Below, piece after piece: positions 13,294 to 21,028 of a stretch of DNA of 21,058 nt (position 1 is its first letter; each line of letters starts with the position of its first letter). The notes beneath the pieces are model-generated. The model searched no databases, had not been told where the DNA came from, and saw only the letters and a list, made by a program, of their open reading frames with translations. A program made the translations under genes and the position numbers. The DNA is from Mageeibacillus sp. UBA3708 (GTDB lineage: Bacteria; Bacillota; Clostridia; Saccharofermentanales; Saccharofermentanaceae): positions 1-21,058 of the forward strand of contig DFIB01000153.1 in assembly GCA_002371375.1 (NCBI GenBank). Direction: 5' to 3'.

Positions 13294-15537
13294 ATGCAAT
13301 CTGAAGAGAAGCGCACCAGCAGCAGGATAATACTCCCCAAATGGCTGACGGACAAATCCGTTTTTCAGCAGAATGTCGCTTTTGAGATATCGGGCACGGC
13401 ACCGGCGATGGCGACTGTAACTTTCGAGATAGTCAAGTATCCGACTGACGGAAGAAGGATCTCCAAGCTCGATACCGATTACGGTATCATTCTAAGCCGC
13501 GAGACCACATCCGGTCAGAAGGGTGAATTCAAGTTTACGGTGCCGGCGTATAAAGCATCGGCTGATGCATACACATTTATATTTAAGTGCATGTCGGAAG
13601 AACTGCAGATCACCGATGTAAGATGCGGTGATGTCTGGGTGTTCCTCGGTTCGGAGTTCCTGTCAGTTCCGATGAAGGATGCAAATGCTCCTTCTGCTCC
13701 TCTTAAGAGGCATGTAATGAGTTATCTGAGGTTCTATCTGCCTTCCTGCGGTGACAGGAAGGAATCCGGGTGGATCAAGATCACCGATACGAAGGCTTTG
13801 TCCGATGTGTCGTCCACTGCGTTCTCATTTGCATATTCACTGTCCAACCAGATCTCGTATCCCGTGGCTGTCATTGATCTCGCTCAGGCTGATTCCACCA
13901 TTGTAAACTGGATATCATCCGAGACGGCGGATTCGATGGTGGCTGTGAAGGATTATCTGGAGAGCATCGGTCTTTATCTCGATGAAGAGAGATATCAGAA
14001 GCTCATGGATATCGATAAGAGACAGAGCGACGAGGAACAGCTTGAGGAAGATATCAAGGAGGGCAAGGAGCTTCTTGACTTCGACCTTACCAAAGACAAA
14101 GAACTCAAGGAGCTCAAAGGCGAAGTAAGTGACGAGGAGGTCATCAAGGAAGTATCTTCACTTGATTTCCCTTCCACCGATGACAGCGCGCTCAAGAGCG
14201 CCAAGGAGGGTGAGACGGCTCTCCGTGCAAGCGCCGCCAAGATGCTTGATTTTGATATGCTGCCGAAGGTAAAGCTCGAATCTGAGAAGAAGAATAAGGA
14301 AGATGAGGAAGACAAATACATCAGTCCGGATCTCCGTATGAGCCTTCTCTATAACAACCTGCTCGAACCTCTCAAGGGCGTGGCTGTCAGAGGGTTCTGC
14401 TTCTCGCCCAACCGCAAGGAGCTTCAGTTCGACAGATATGACCTGCTGCTCATGGGTCTCATGACATCATTGGCATTCACATTCGAACCGTCAGTGGTCT
14501 ATGATGATTCGCTGATGCCTTCGATAATATTCGTAGCAATGCATCCGGATAATCTGGATTTTGATGAGCCTTATGCCGTCCTCGAGTTCAATGAGGTAAT
14601 ACAGGCATTCATGAATAAGCTCGACATGAAGTCGGGGCTTATATCTCCCCATGATCTGCTGCTGCCCGATAAGACAGTCAGCTTTACGATCGGACAGAGA
14701 ATGGCCGTGGCGGCACTGGGAACACATTTCACGCCGAAGCTCCCGACATCATGTCCACAGCTGACAGGCGTTGAGAAGACGGGCAATAAGCTGATCCTCA
14801 AATTCGACAACCTTGCCGACGGCTTAAGGCTTGCCGACGGTACGGGTGAGCTTCTCGGTTTTGCAGTCTGCGGCCCGGACAGGGTATTCTACCCGGCGAG
14901 TGCGAGGATACTCCACGGAGTGCGCGTAATGGTATGGGCAGATGAGATCGAAGATCCCGTCAGCGTAACATACGGATTCAGTCCGATACCTCACGAAGCC
15001 ACATTCCGCAATCTGTCCGATCTTCCCGTATTGCCTTTCCGGTTCGATAAGAGGGCTGCTTATTACTGCCCCGATATTTCTTTCGCGACATGTGATAAGT
15101 TGCAGTTCATAGGTAAGAAAGACAAAGATTCGCCTTTCGAGATGCTCGATATATTCAGGACTTATAAGGGCAACGGTGTCATTACTTCCGAGCCGATGAA
15201 TAAGACCAAGGGAGCGGCATCTCTTCACATCAGATATGAGACAGACAAGTCTCTCTACGGATTTGAGCCTGTTCTGAGCTACGCGTCACTCTTTGCCCCC
15301 ATCGAGATAAGGGGCAGGAAGAAGCTCCTGGTTGATGTGTTCAATCCTGAGCAGAGAAGGAAGAGACTTTCTATCGAGAATTTCGGAGAATGTGATATAA
15401 GACAGGAACTTACATGGCAGACTCTGACCTTTGAATATGAGGGAGAGGGTCATATATCTCTGAAGAGTATGCAGTTCCGGATAACTGACCCGGAGCGTGC
15501 CGGCGAGATCTATATCGATAATATCAGGTTCGTCTGA
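13294..15537 (+). CDS. catalytically dead sialate O-acetylesterase-like protein with CBM-like C terminus, no signal peptide
   Basis: The fold reads as SASA (sialate O-acetylesterase, SGNH type) from end to end. It has the N-terminal beta domain (LPKWLTDKSVFQQ...ISGTA), the GDVW block at 112-115, the WI..T...LSDVSSTAFSFAYSL block, LYNNLLEPLKGVAVRG, and the closing beta domain that ends DLPVLPFR near residue 586. Every catalytic block is altered. GQSN is replaced by GSEF (119-122), the GGT motif by ADST (199-202), WYQGESN by FCFSPN (368-373), and the D.HP.K motif by LLPDK, with no His. A charged, probably helical insert occupies ~238-340. Residues ~590-747 form a beta-rich tail ending GEIYIDNIRFV, as in carbohydrate-binding jelly rolls. 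There is no signal peptide, so it is probably cytosolic. The start was chosen from the ribosome binding site; 747 residues. The araC gene follows 30 bases later. Function unknown: a non-catalytic binding or sensor role is inferred. Confidence 0.8.
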   Translation: MQSEEKRTSSRIILPKWLTDKSVFQQNVAFEISGTAPAMATVTFEIVKYPTDGRRISKLDTDYGIILSRETTSGQKGEFKFTVPAYKASADAYTFIFKCMSEELQITDVRCGDVWVFLGSEFLSVPMKDANAPSAPLKRHVMSYLRFYLPSCGDRKESGWIKITDTKALSDVSSTAFSFAYSLSNQISYPVAVIDLAQADSTIVNWISSETADSMVAVKDYLESIGLYLDEERYQKLMDIDKRQSDEEQLEEDIKEGKELLDFDLTKDKELKELKGEVSDEEVIKEVSSLDFPSTDDSALKSAKEGETALRASAAKMLDFDMLPKVKLESEKKNKEDEEDKYISPDLRMSLLYNNLLEPLKGVAVRGFCFSPNRKELQFDRYDLLLMGLMTSLAFTFEPSVVYDDSLMPSIIFVAMHPDNLDFDEPYAVLEFNEVIQAFMNKLDMKSGLISPHDLLLPDKTVSFTIGQRMAVAALGTHFTPKLPTSCPQLTGVEKTGNKLILKFDNLADGLRLADGTGELLGFAVCGPDRVFYPASARILHGVRVMVWADEIEDPVSVTYGFSPIPHEATFRNLSDLPVLPFRFDKRAAYYCPDISFATCDKLQFIGKKDKDSPFEMLDIFRTYKGNGVITSEPMNKTKGAASLHIRYETDKSLYGFEPVLSYASLFAPIEIRGRKKLLVDVFNPEQRRKRLSIENFGECDIRQELTWQTLTFEYEGEGHISLKSMQFRITDPERAGEIYIDNIRFV

Positions 15538-15567
15538 TAAGCATACCGGAGGTCATCAGAGGTTAAT

Positions 15568-16578
15568 ATGTTCAACGATCTTTTGCCTGCGATAGAGAAT
15601 GGTATCCTGGATTCATCAGGGTCAGTGCCTGTTGTTTTTGAAGGCATCGAGCACGTGCTCGAGAAGTCGACTCCTGTCTCTGAATCGAGTAAGCATGATA
15701 CACATGAACTCCTCTATCTGAGAAGCGGTGAGATCGAGTTCCGCATCGAAGGCAAGTTCTTTACGCTGCGCAAGGGTGATACCGTCATAATAAGACCTCA
15801 TATGGAGCATGCTCTCAAGGTGACATCCAAGCAGGCGGACATGCTGATACTTTACTTCGGTTTTCTGCCTGATGCGGATGCGGTCGCCGAGATGGCAAGT
15901 GAGAATGATAAGAATACAAAAATGCCTGATGACGTGAAGAAGACCGGACCGAGTATCAGGCTTCCCAAGCTCGCACAGACATCTCTGGAGAGCTTCATGC
16001 AGTTTGCCACAGAGGGTGAGGAGAGCATGTCCAAAGACCCGTTCTTTACCGTATCCGGCAATTATAAGCGTGATGTCGCATCAGTTGCCGAGATGATAAT
16101 AGATGAGAAGTCCGATGACAGACAGTCCAAAGACCTGATGCTCCAGCTTCTTACGGTGGAACTGATGATCATTCTGTCCAGGACGATGAGGAGTGAGTGG
16201 GAGGAATCCCTCAGAGTGAGGAACGGCAAGGCCAAGGAACTCGTTCTGATCGCCAAGAATTACATGGATTCGGACTATGACAGAGGCATCACGGTGAATG
16301 ATGCCGCATCATACGTATTCCTGAGTCAGGGATATTTCACGAGAGCATTCAAGGATGAGATAGGCGTAAGTCCGATGAACTATCTGATGAATGTCAGGAT
16401 CAATAAGGCGTGCGATCTTCTGGGCAATGAGGACATCAAGGTGTCGGCCATAGCGACATCGGTCGGATTCGCCAGCGCACAGAGGTTCAATGTCGCTTTC
16501 AAGAAATACAAGGGGGTAACCCCGATGGAATACCGCAAGAGTATAAAAAGAACCGGAAGGAGCAGAAGTAAGAACTGA
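15568..16578 (+). CDS. AraC family transcriptional regulator with cupin sensor domain
   Basis: One-component regulator of 336 residues. The N-terminal part (to about residue 105) is a cupin: [16 protein letters not shown]...[17 protein letters not shown] has the spaced His residues and Gly turns typical of AraC sensor domains. A linker of about 110 residues follows. The C terminus (~220-336) is a standard double helix-turn-helix AraC domain, with the second-helix pattern [29 protein letters not shown]. The ligand is unknown; cupins of this class often bind sugars or related small molecules. AGAGG at 15558-15562 lies close to the ATG. It sits 30 bases after the esterase-like gene and its stop overlaps the folE start by 1 base (TGATG), so it appears to be part of both the esterase-like and folate transcripts. 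Confidence 0.9.
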   Translation: MFNDLLPAIENGILDSSGSVPVVFEGIEHVLEKSTPVSESSKHDTHELLYLRSGEIEFRIEGKFFTLRKGDTVIIRPHMEHALKVTSKQADMLILYFGFLPDADAVAEMASENDKNTKMPDDVKKTGPSIRLPKLAQTSLESFMQFATEGEESMSKDPFFTVSGNYKRDVASVAEMIIDEKSDDRQSKDLMLQLLTVELMIILSRTMRSEWEESLRVRNGKAKELVLIAKNYMDSDYDRGITVNDAASYVFLSQGYFTRAFKDEIGVSPMNYLMNVRINKACDLLGNEDIKVSAIATSVGFASAQRFNVAFKKYKGVTPMEYRKSIKRTGRSRSKN

Positions 16579-17201
16579 TGTACGATTATATGAATGACGA
16601 TCAGCTCCCGGTCGAGAGCAGACAGAATATGGATCTGCCGAAGATCGAGGACGCCGTAAGAATGATACTTGAAGCGATCGGTGAAGATACTTCAAGGGAA
16701 GGTCTTCAGGAGACGCCCAAGCGCGTGGCAAGGATGTACGCCGAGATATTCTCGGGACTTCACAGGGACGTTAAGGAGGATGTCAAAGTCTTCAATGAAC
16801 CGGGCAACGACGAGATGATACTGATAGGTGACATTCCTTTCTATTCCATGTGTGAGCATCATCTCCTTCCTTTCCATGGCAAGGCGCATGTTGTGTATAT
16901 CCCGAGAGAAGGCAAGATCCTCGGCCTGTCCAAGGTTGCCAGGATCGTCGATACCTTATCGCGTAAACCCCAGGTTCAGGAGAGGCTTACTTCGGAGATC
17001 GCAGACAAGATCATTGAAGCCGTTGATGCCAGGTCAGTTTGCGTCGTCATCGAGGCCGAGCACCTGTGCATGACGATGAGAGGCATACGCAAGCCCGGAT
17101 CCAAGACGGTAACGTCCGCGATGCGTGGCGGATGCAGAACAGACGCGAGGACGCGCAACGAAGCGCTGGCGCTTATCAACAGACAGAGAACCGGTACCTG
17201 A
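16578..17201 (+). CDS. folE: GTP cyclohydrolase I
   Basis: Converts GTP to 7,8-dihydroneopterin triphosphate, the first step of folate synthesis; a cytosolic, zinc-dependent oligomer. The zinc ligands are visible as C92 and H95 in [11 protein letters not shown] and C164 in [31 protein letters not shown] and TSAMRG complete the signature, and the 207 residues match the family. The start overlaps the stop of the araC gene by one base. The nearest strong ribosome binding site (AAGGAG, 16557-16562) is 15 bases away, so translation probably depends on coupling. A second ATG at 16590 is possible. Confidence 0.96.
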   Translation: MYDYMNDDQLPVESRQNMDLPKIEDAVRMILEAIGEDTSREGLQETPKRVARMYAEIFSGLHRDVKEDVKVFNEPGNDEMILIGDIPFYSMCEHHLLPFHGKAHVVYIPREGKILGLSKVARIVDTLSRKPQVQERLTSEIADKIIEAVDARSVCVVIEAEHLCMTMRGIRKPGSKTVTSAMRGGCRTDARTRNEALALINRQRTGT

Positions 17202-18016
17202 TGAACGACATTTACGACAGAAGAGCTACACACAGGACTCTCATCATGGGGATACTTAACTGTACTCCTGATTCCTTCTCGGACGGAGGAATGTTCTTTG
17301 AACATGACAAAGCTGTAGATCACGCTCTGCAGATGATCGCTGACGGGGCAGATATAATCGATATCGGAGGGGAATCCACAAGACCCGGGTTTACACCTGT
17401 TGATGAGGAGGATGAGATAAGGAGAGTCATCCCTGTCTTTGAGGCGCTGAAGAATAAGAATGTCATACTGTCGTCCGATACGACCAAGCCCAAAGTGGCG
17501 GCAGCGGCAGCACAAGCCGGATGCAGCATCATCAACGATATAAGCGGAGATCTCAGAGTATCAGGCCTGGCGGATGTTGCCGCGGAATACGATGCTCACC
17601 TCGTGGTGATGTTCAACTGCCGCGTCAACGGGGCTTGCACGGGCGATATATACGACAGGATGAAGAAGGAATTGACTGCAAATATCGATTACGCGCTGTC
17701 ACGCGGAGTGAGCAGGGACCGTATCATCATCGACCCCGGAATCGGATTCGGTACGACAAGACAGCAGGATCTGGACATAACAAAGGAGCTCCACAGGATC
17801 ACAGGCGGAAGGTACCCCGTACTCTACGCCGCCTCGAGGAAAAGGATAGTAGGAGAACTGACAGGATGCGGTGATGATACCTTAGCAAGGGACTGCGGTT
17901 CCGATGCGCTGGCTTTGTATGCCGTATCACAGGGGGCGTCTGTAATAAGAAGTCACAGGATAAAGGAGCTGAAGGCCGGAATTGCGGTATTTGACAGGAT
18001 CTGTGAGGATGTATGA
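17201..18016 (+). CDS. folP: dihydropteroate synthase
   Basis: Joins p-aminobenzoate to 6-hydroxymethyl-dihydropterin diphosphate; this is the sulfonamide target. A TIM barrel of 271 residues. Signatures present: MGILNCTPDSFSDGG near the N terminus, GADIIDIGGESTRPG, SSDTTKP, NDISGD, and the catalytic-side IIDPGIGFG. The late SHRIKE motif reads as RSHRIKE, as expected for pterin and phosphate binding. The frame is open far upstream inside folE, but ATG 17201 shares one base with the folE stop and gives the usual short N terminus. The gene ends exactly where folB begins. Confidence 0.96.
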   Translation: MNDIYDRRATHRTLIMGILNCTPDSFSDGGMFFEHDKAVDHALQMIADGADIIDIGGESTRPGFTPVDEEDEIRRVIPVFEALKNKNVILSSDTTKPKVAAAAAQAGCSIINDISGDLRVSGLADVAAEYDAHLVVMFNCRVNGACTGDIYDRMKKELTANIDYALSRGVSRDRIIIDPGIGFGTTRQQDLDITKELHRITGGRYPVLYAASRKRIVGELTGCGDDTLARDCGSDALALYAVSQGASVIRSHRIKELKAGIAVFDRICEDV

Positions 18017-18379
18017 ATGGATACAATAAGACTTAAGAACATGGAATTCTTCGGGCATACGGGATGTTTTCCGGAAGAGAAGGCGAAAGGACAGACGTTC
18101 GTTGTGTCATGCGAGATATGCTTTGAGAACATAAGAGGCAAGGTGACGGATGACCTCAATGATACATGCGATTATTCTGTGATCTACGGCAGGATCAGGG
18201 ATATAGTTGAGTCTGACCGCGGCAATCTGATCGAACATCTGGCGTATGTGATTGCCGGAGAGGTGCTCTATCTGGCACACGGGGCTTTGAGCGTATCGGT
18301 AACGGTAAGTAAGCCGGAATGTCCGATCGAAGGGAAGTTTGAGACGATGGAGGTGACGGTGACCCGTGACAGGCAATGA
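18017..18379 (+). CDS. folB: dihydroneopterin aldolase
   Basis: Cleaves 7,8-dihydroneopterin to 6-hydroxymethyl-dihydropterin and glycolaldehyde. The 120 residues fit the family. The N terminus IRLKNMEFFGHTGCFPEEKAKGQ matches the usual pattern in which this loop reads F.GyHGv...E...GQ. DYSVIYGRI and LIEHLAY (the family's lieTla.. region) with SVTVSKPECPI close the fold. It begins directly after the folP stop with no gap; GAGG at 18005-18008 lies 8 bases upstream. It overlaps folK by 14 bases. Confidence 0.94.
   Translation: MDTIRLKNMEFFGHTGCFPEEKAKGQTFVVSCEICFENIRGKVTDDLNDTCDYSVIYGRIRDIVESDRGNLIEHLAYVIAGEVLYLAHGALSVSVTVSKPECPIEGKFETMEVTVTRDRQ
18349..18356 (+). promoter_or_regulatory. strong ribosome binding site of folK inside folB
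   Basis: GGAGGTGA, an eight-base match to the 16S rRNA anti-Shine-Dalgarno sequence, lies within the end of folB, 9 bases before GTG 18366. It settles the choice of this GTG as the folK start and shows the folB/folK overlap is real. Confidence 0.8.
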
Positions 18380-18842
18380 CAAGAACGAGGTCCTTCTGAG
18401 CATCGGAAGTAATATGGGCGACCGCAAAGCTAATATCGAACAGGCAATAAGGCTCATTGCCAGGATGCCGGGTGTTTGCAATGTAAGGCTCTCGGGGCTG
18501 TATGAGACGGAACCTGTCGGGTATGAGGATCAGGACTATTTCTATAACGTATGCATTCTTATAGACACAACGCTAGGTCCGATGGAACTGCTTCACGGCA
18601 CTCAAGGTATAGAGAATGAGCTTCACCGGGTCAGGGATATAAGATGGGGCCCGAGGACGATAGATATCGATATCATCTTCTACGGAGACAGGAGTATCGA
18701 TACGGAGGAACTGACTGTTCCGCATCCCAGATACAAGGAGAGAGCGTTCGTATTGATTCCGATGAAGGACCTTATAAAGTGCGATGCGGACATACCGGAT
18801 GATAAGAGTGTCAGGAAGATATCATGGGAGTTTGAAGTTTAG
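18366..18842 (+). CDS. folK: 2-amino-4-hydroxy-6-hydroxymethyldihydropteridine diphosphokinase
   Basis: Transfers diphosphate from ATP to 6-hydroxymethyl-dihydropterin, giving the FolP substrate. The 158 residues match HPPK. The N terminus LLSIGSNMGDRKANIEQAI is the family opening, LYETEPVGYEDQDYFYN is the pterin-binding loop, and RWGPRTIDIDIIFYG carries the two metal-binding Asp residues. VPHPRYKERAFVLIPM follows as expected. The GTG start has an excellent ribosome binding site inside folB. It is the last gene of the folate run; a new promoter starts at its 3' end. Confidence 0.95.
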   Translation: MTGNDKNEVLLSIGSNMGDRKANIEQAIRLIARMPGVCNVRLSGLYETEPVGYEDQDYFYNVCILIDTTLGPMELLHGTQGIENELHRVRDIRWGPRTIDIDIIFYGDRSIDTEELTVPHPRYKERAFVLIPMKDLIKCDADIPDDKSVRKISWEFEV

Positions 18843-18889
18843 TACGGGATTATTTATAATAAGTATTCAAGCCTTTAAGATACGGAGGT
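18832..18889 (+). promoter_or_regulatory. promoter and ribosome binding site for the Asn-rich gene / tmk-holB operon
   Basis: TTGAAG (18832-18837, inside the end of folK) and TATAAT (18855-18860) are 17 bases apart, the best-spaced promoter in the window. GGAGGTC near 18884-18890 precedes ATG 18894 by about 4-5 bases. It would drive the Asn-rich gene, tmk, holB and the following gene. Confidence 0.65.
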
Positions 18890-18893
18890 CAAA

Positions 18894-19373
18894 ATGGCGG
18901 AGAACGTAAGCAATAACAACAATAACGCAGGCGGCGGTGCTAAGAAGAACGGCAACAGGAACGGTTATCGCGGCAAGAGGCGCAACTATAACGGCAATCG
19001 TAATAACAACGGCGGTAACGGCAATAATTACGATAAGAACCGCAAGAAGAACGAGAATAAGAACGACAATAAGAGCGATAATAAGAATTACGACGGGGAA
19101 CAGTCATCTGCTGCCCCCAGGAACAAGAAGTTTAACAATAATAACAATAATAACAACAATAACAATAACGGCGGCAATCAGCAGTCTTCCAGGAAATTCA
19201 AGAATGACAAGAGACAGCCGAGGAAGAACAATAACGGCAATTCCTCATTCTCTGTCAATCAGAAGGCTGTGAAGGCGGAAGAGACGCTGGAAGACATCAG
19301 AAGCGACAATGCACGTATCACCAAGGAAATATATCTTGATATTGCCGATATCAAGAATATCAAGATAGGATGA
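18894..19373 (+). CDS. asparagine-rich basic low-complexity protein
   Basis: A 159-residue protein of no recognised family. About 47 residues are Asn, and Lys, Arg and Gly make up most of the rest up to residue ~115. This part is surely disordered and positively charged, with short NGNR/GNRN-like repeats and a run of 12 Asn at 81-92. The last ~40 residues differ: FSVNQKAVKAEETLEDIRSD and TKEIYLDIADIKNIKIG look like an amphipathic helix and a short ordered end. There is no signal peptide or membrane helix, so it should be cytosolic; RNA or DNA binding is inferred from the RG/KN-rich basic composition only. A good promoter and ribosome binding site precede it, and its TGA lies within 3 bases of the tmk start, which supports a real gene. 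Confidence 0.75.
   Translation: MAENVSNNNNNAGGGAKKNGNRNGYRGKRRNYNGNRNNNGGNGNNYDKNRKKNENKNDNKSDNKNYDGEQSSAAPRNKKFNNNNNNNNNNNNGGNQQSSRKFKNDKRQPRKNNNGNSSFSVNQKAVKAEETLEDIRSDNARITKEIYLDIADIKNIKIG
19134..19169 (+). repeat. AAC/AAT trinucleotide tract (poly-Asn)
   Basis: Twelve consecutive Asn codons alternating irregularly between AAC and AAT inside the Asn-rich gene (residues 81-92). The tract could expand or shrink by slippage in steps that keep the frame. Confidence 0.8.
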
Positions 19374-19375
19374 CC

Positions 19376-20008
19376 ATGAGTAGAGGACTGTTCATCACTT
19401 TCGAGGGGATAGACGGGTGCGGGAAGAGCACCCAGATAAAGCTTCTGTCCGATCATCTCGGCAGCACCGGCCATGAGGTCGTACTCCTCAGAGAGCCGGG
19501 CGGAACAGTTGTCGGCGAGAAGATCAGAAGTGTCCTGCTGGACAAGAAGAACGACGGGATGGATCCCGTGTGCGAATTATTATTGTTCGAAGCGGCAAGG
19601 GCACAGATAGTGAGAGAACTGATAATGCCTGCACTGGATGACGGGAAGATCGTCATATGTGACAGGTTCTTTGATTCAACATATGCTTATCAGGGATATG
19701 CAAGGGAGCTTGGCGCCGAGATGGTCAAGGCACTTAATCTTACGGCCACGTCAGGTCTTGAACCGGACATTACTTTCCTCCTTGACATAGATCCTGATGA
19801 GGCACTCAAGAGGCGCGGGATCAGGGGAGACGGTGATGACCGTATGGAGGCCCTGGGAACAGGATTCCAGCAAAAGGTCAGGCAGGGATATCTTGAACTG
19901 GCCGCCTCTTTTGACAGAGTGTTCAAGGTCAATGCATCAGGAACGCGTGAGGAGATCTTCAGCGCAATAAGAGATAAGACAGAATCTGTATTGAGAGAAC
20001 GGAGTTAA
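19376..20008 (+). CDS. tmk: thymidylate kinase
   Basis: Phosphorylates dTMP to dTDP for DNA synthesis; cytosolic P-loop kinase. The P-loop GIDGCGKST spans residues 11-19. The DRF motif is in CDRFFDSTYAYQGYAR, and the LID stretch RRGIRGDGDDRM follows. Length is 210 residues, as usual. Two starts are close: ATG 19370 overlaps the preceding stop as ATGA, while ATG 19376 gives the usual short N terminus (MSRGLFITFEG) and has AGGA at 19367-19370. I chose 19376; the difference is two residues. It is followed after 9 bases by holB, the common Bacillota order. Confidence 0.95.
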   Translation: MSRGLFITFEGIDGCGKSTQIKLLSDHLGSTGHEVVLLREPGGTVVGEKIRSVLLDKKNDGMDPVCELLLFEAARAQIVRELIMPALDDGKIVICDRFFDSTYAYQGYARELGAEMVKALNLTATSGLEPDITFLLDIDPDEALKRRGIRGDGDDRMEALGTGFQQKVRQGYLELAASFDRVFKVNASGTREEIFSAIRDKTESVLRERS

Positions 20009-20017
20009 TATAAACAG

Positions 20018-21028
20018 GTGGGATTTGACAGGATAATCGGTCAGGATACACTCAAGGCAAGGATGGCGTCGGAGGTAATGTCCAAAAGAGGCAATACCTA
20101 CATCGTGTCAGGCCCGGAAGGCAGCGGCAAGACACTGATCGCCGGAGAACTGGCGCGGGGATTCCTGTGCCGGGAGCCGGGCAGGAACGGGGCATGCGGT
20201 AAATGCAGGAGCTGCGTCTACTCGGAGAATAATACGAATCCCGATCTCGTCAGGGTTGAGCCCGAGAAGGAAGGCTCCGTGATTTCAGTCGAGAGGATAA
20301 GAGATCTTGTCGTCGGAGATTACGAGACGGCGCCCAGGTTCTCCCCGAACAAAGTCTACCTGATCAACGGTAATTATCTCGGCAAGGAATCGCAGAATGC
20401 GCTTCTTAAATCGATAGAGGAGCCGCCGGAGGATGTCGTATTCATATTCGAGGTAACTAATACCGATACATTGCTCCCGACGATCAAATCGCGTGCGGCG
20501 GAATATAAGATCAGACGCTACGGCAATGAAGAGGTTAAGCAGATCCTTAAGTCCGCAGGTAAGGACATAGACGATGCGGCGATCGACGTGATGGCTGACT
20601 TTGCCGACGGGATACCGGGAAGAGCGTTAAAGCTCGCCGATGACGAGACTTTCGCCAATCTTAAGGCCGATATCATGGATCTTATCCTGGATATGCCGGG
20701 GTCGGGAATCACCGGGACACTGAAGAGAGCAGATGAGATCTTCGGCGAGTACAAGGACAGGTATATTGAACCGGTGATACTGATGATATGGCTTCTCGGG
20801 GATCTGATGAGGCTTGTCTCGGATATAGATTGTGAGTCGATAAGATTTGAAGGAGACCGCGCCAGGCTGGAACGCTTTGTCGTGGTCAACAGCGGGATTA
20901 CACAGAAGGAATTGGGCAGGGCTCTTGAATATATAGGAGGGTTTGTGTCCGACAGGAAAGTGAATGTTAATTACGACGGTACTGTCGCCGTAATGATGCT
21001 TAAGATACATAAGGAGTTCAACAAATGA
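20018..21028 (+). CDS. holB: DNA polymerase III subunit delta'
   Basis: Clamp-loader subunit delta' of the replicative polymerase (AAA+ fold). Walker A GPEGSGKT is at residues 32-39. The zinc-binding cysteines are C51, C60, C63 and C66. LLKSIEEPPEDVVFIF and the sensor-1 region follow. The SRC motif, usually TILSRC or TIKSRC in this family, reads TIKSRA, so its Cys is lost. Length is 336 residues. The GTG start at 20018 has only a distant GGAG (20001-20004), so expression may rely on reading through from tmk. The C-terminal collar domain is diverged, as is normal for Bacillota. Its stop overlaps the next ATG. Confidence 0.92.
   Translation: MGFDRIIGQDTLKARMASEVMSKRGNTYIVSGPEGSGKTLIAGELARGFLCREPGRNGACGKCRSCVYSENNTNPDLVRVEPEKEGSVISVERIRDLVVGDYETAPRFSPNKVYLINGNYLGKESQNALLKSIEEPPEDVVFIFEVTNTDTLLPTIKSRAAEYKIRRYGNEEVKQILKSAGKDIDDAAIDVMADFADGIPGRALKLADDETFANLKADIMDLILDMPGSGITGTLKRADEIFGEYKDRYIEPVILMIWLLGDLMRLVSDIDCESIRFEGDRARLERFVVVNSGITQKELGRALEYIGGFVSDRKVNVNYDGTVAVMMLKIHKEFNK

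Noticed and set aside
15538..15567. Possible tetrahydrofolate riboswitch ahead of the folate genes
   Set aside because: The gap before araC is 30 bases and there is no gap before folE, too little room for a riboswitch fold.
19134..19169. Possible CRISPR-like or satellite array
   Set aside because: It is a plain run of Asn codons with no spacers; explained by the low-complexity protein.
18937..19272. Alternate-frame open stretch in the Asn-rich gene encoding a Thr/Ile/Arg-rich peptide
   Set aside because: It arises from the AAC/AAT repeats read out of frame; the annotated frame has the promoter, ribosome binding site and overlap with tmk.
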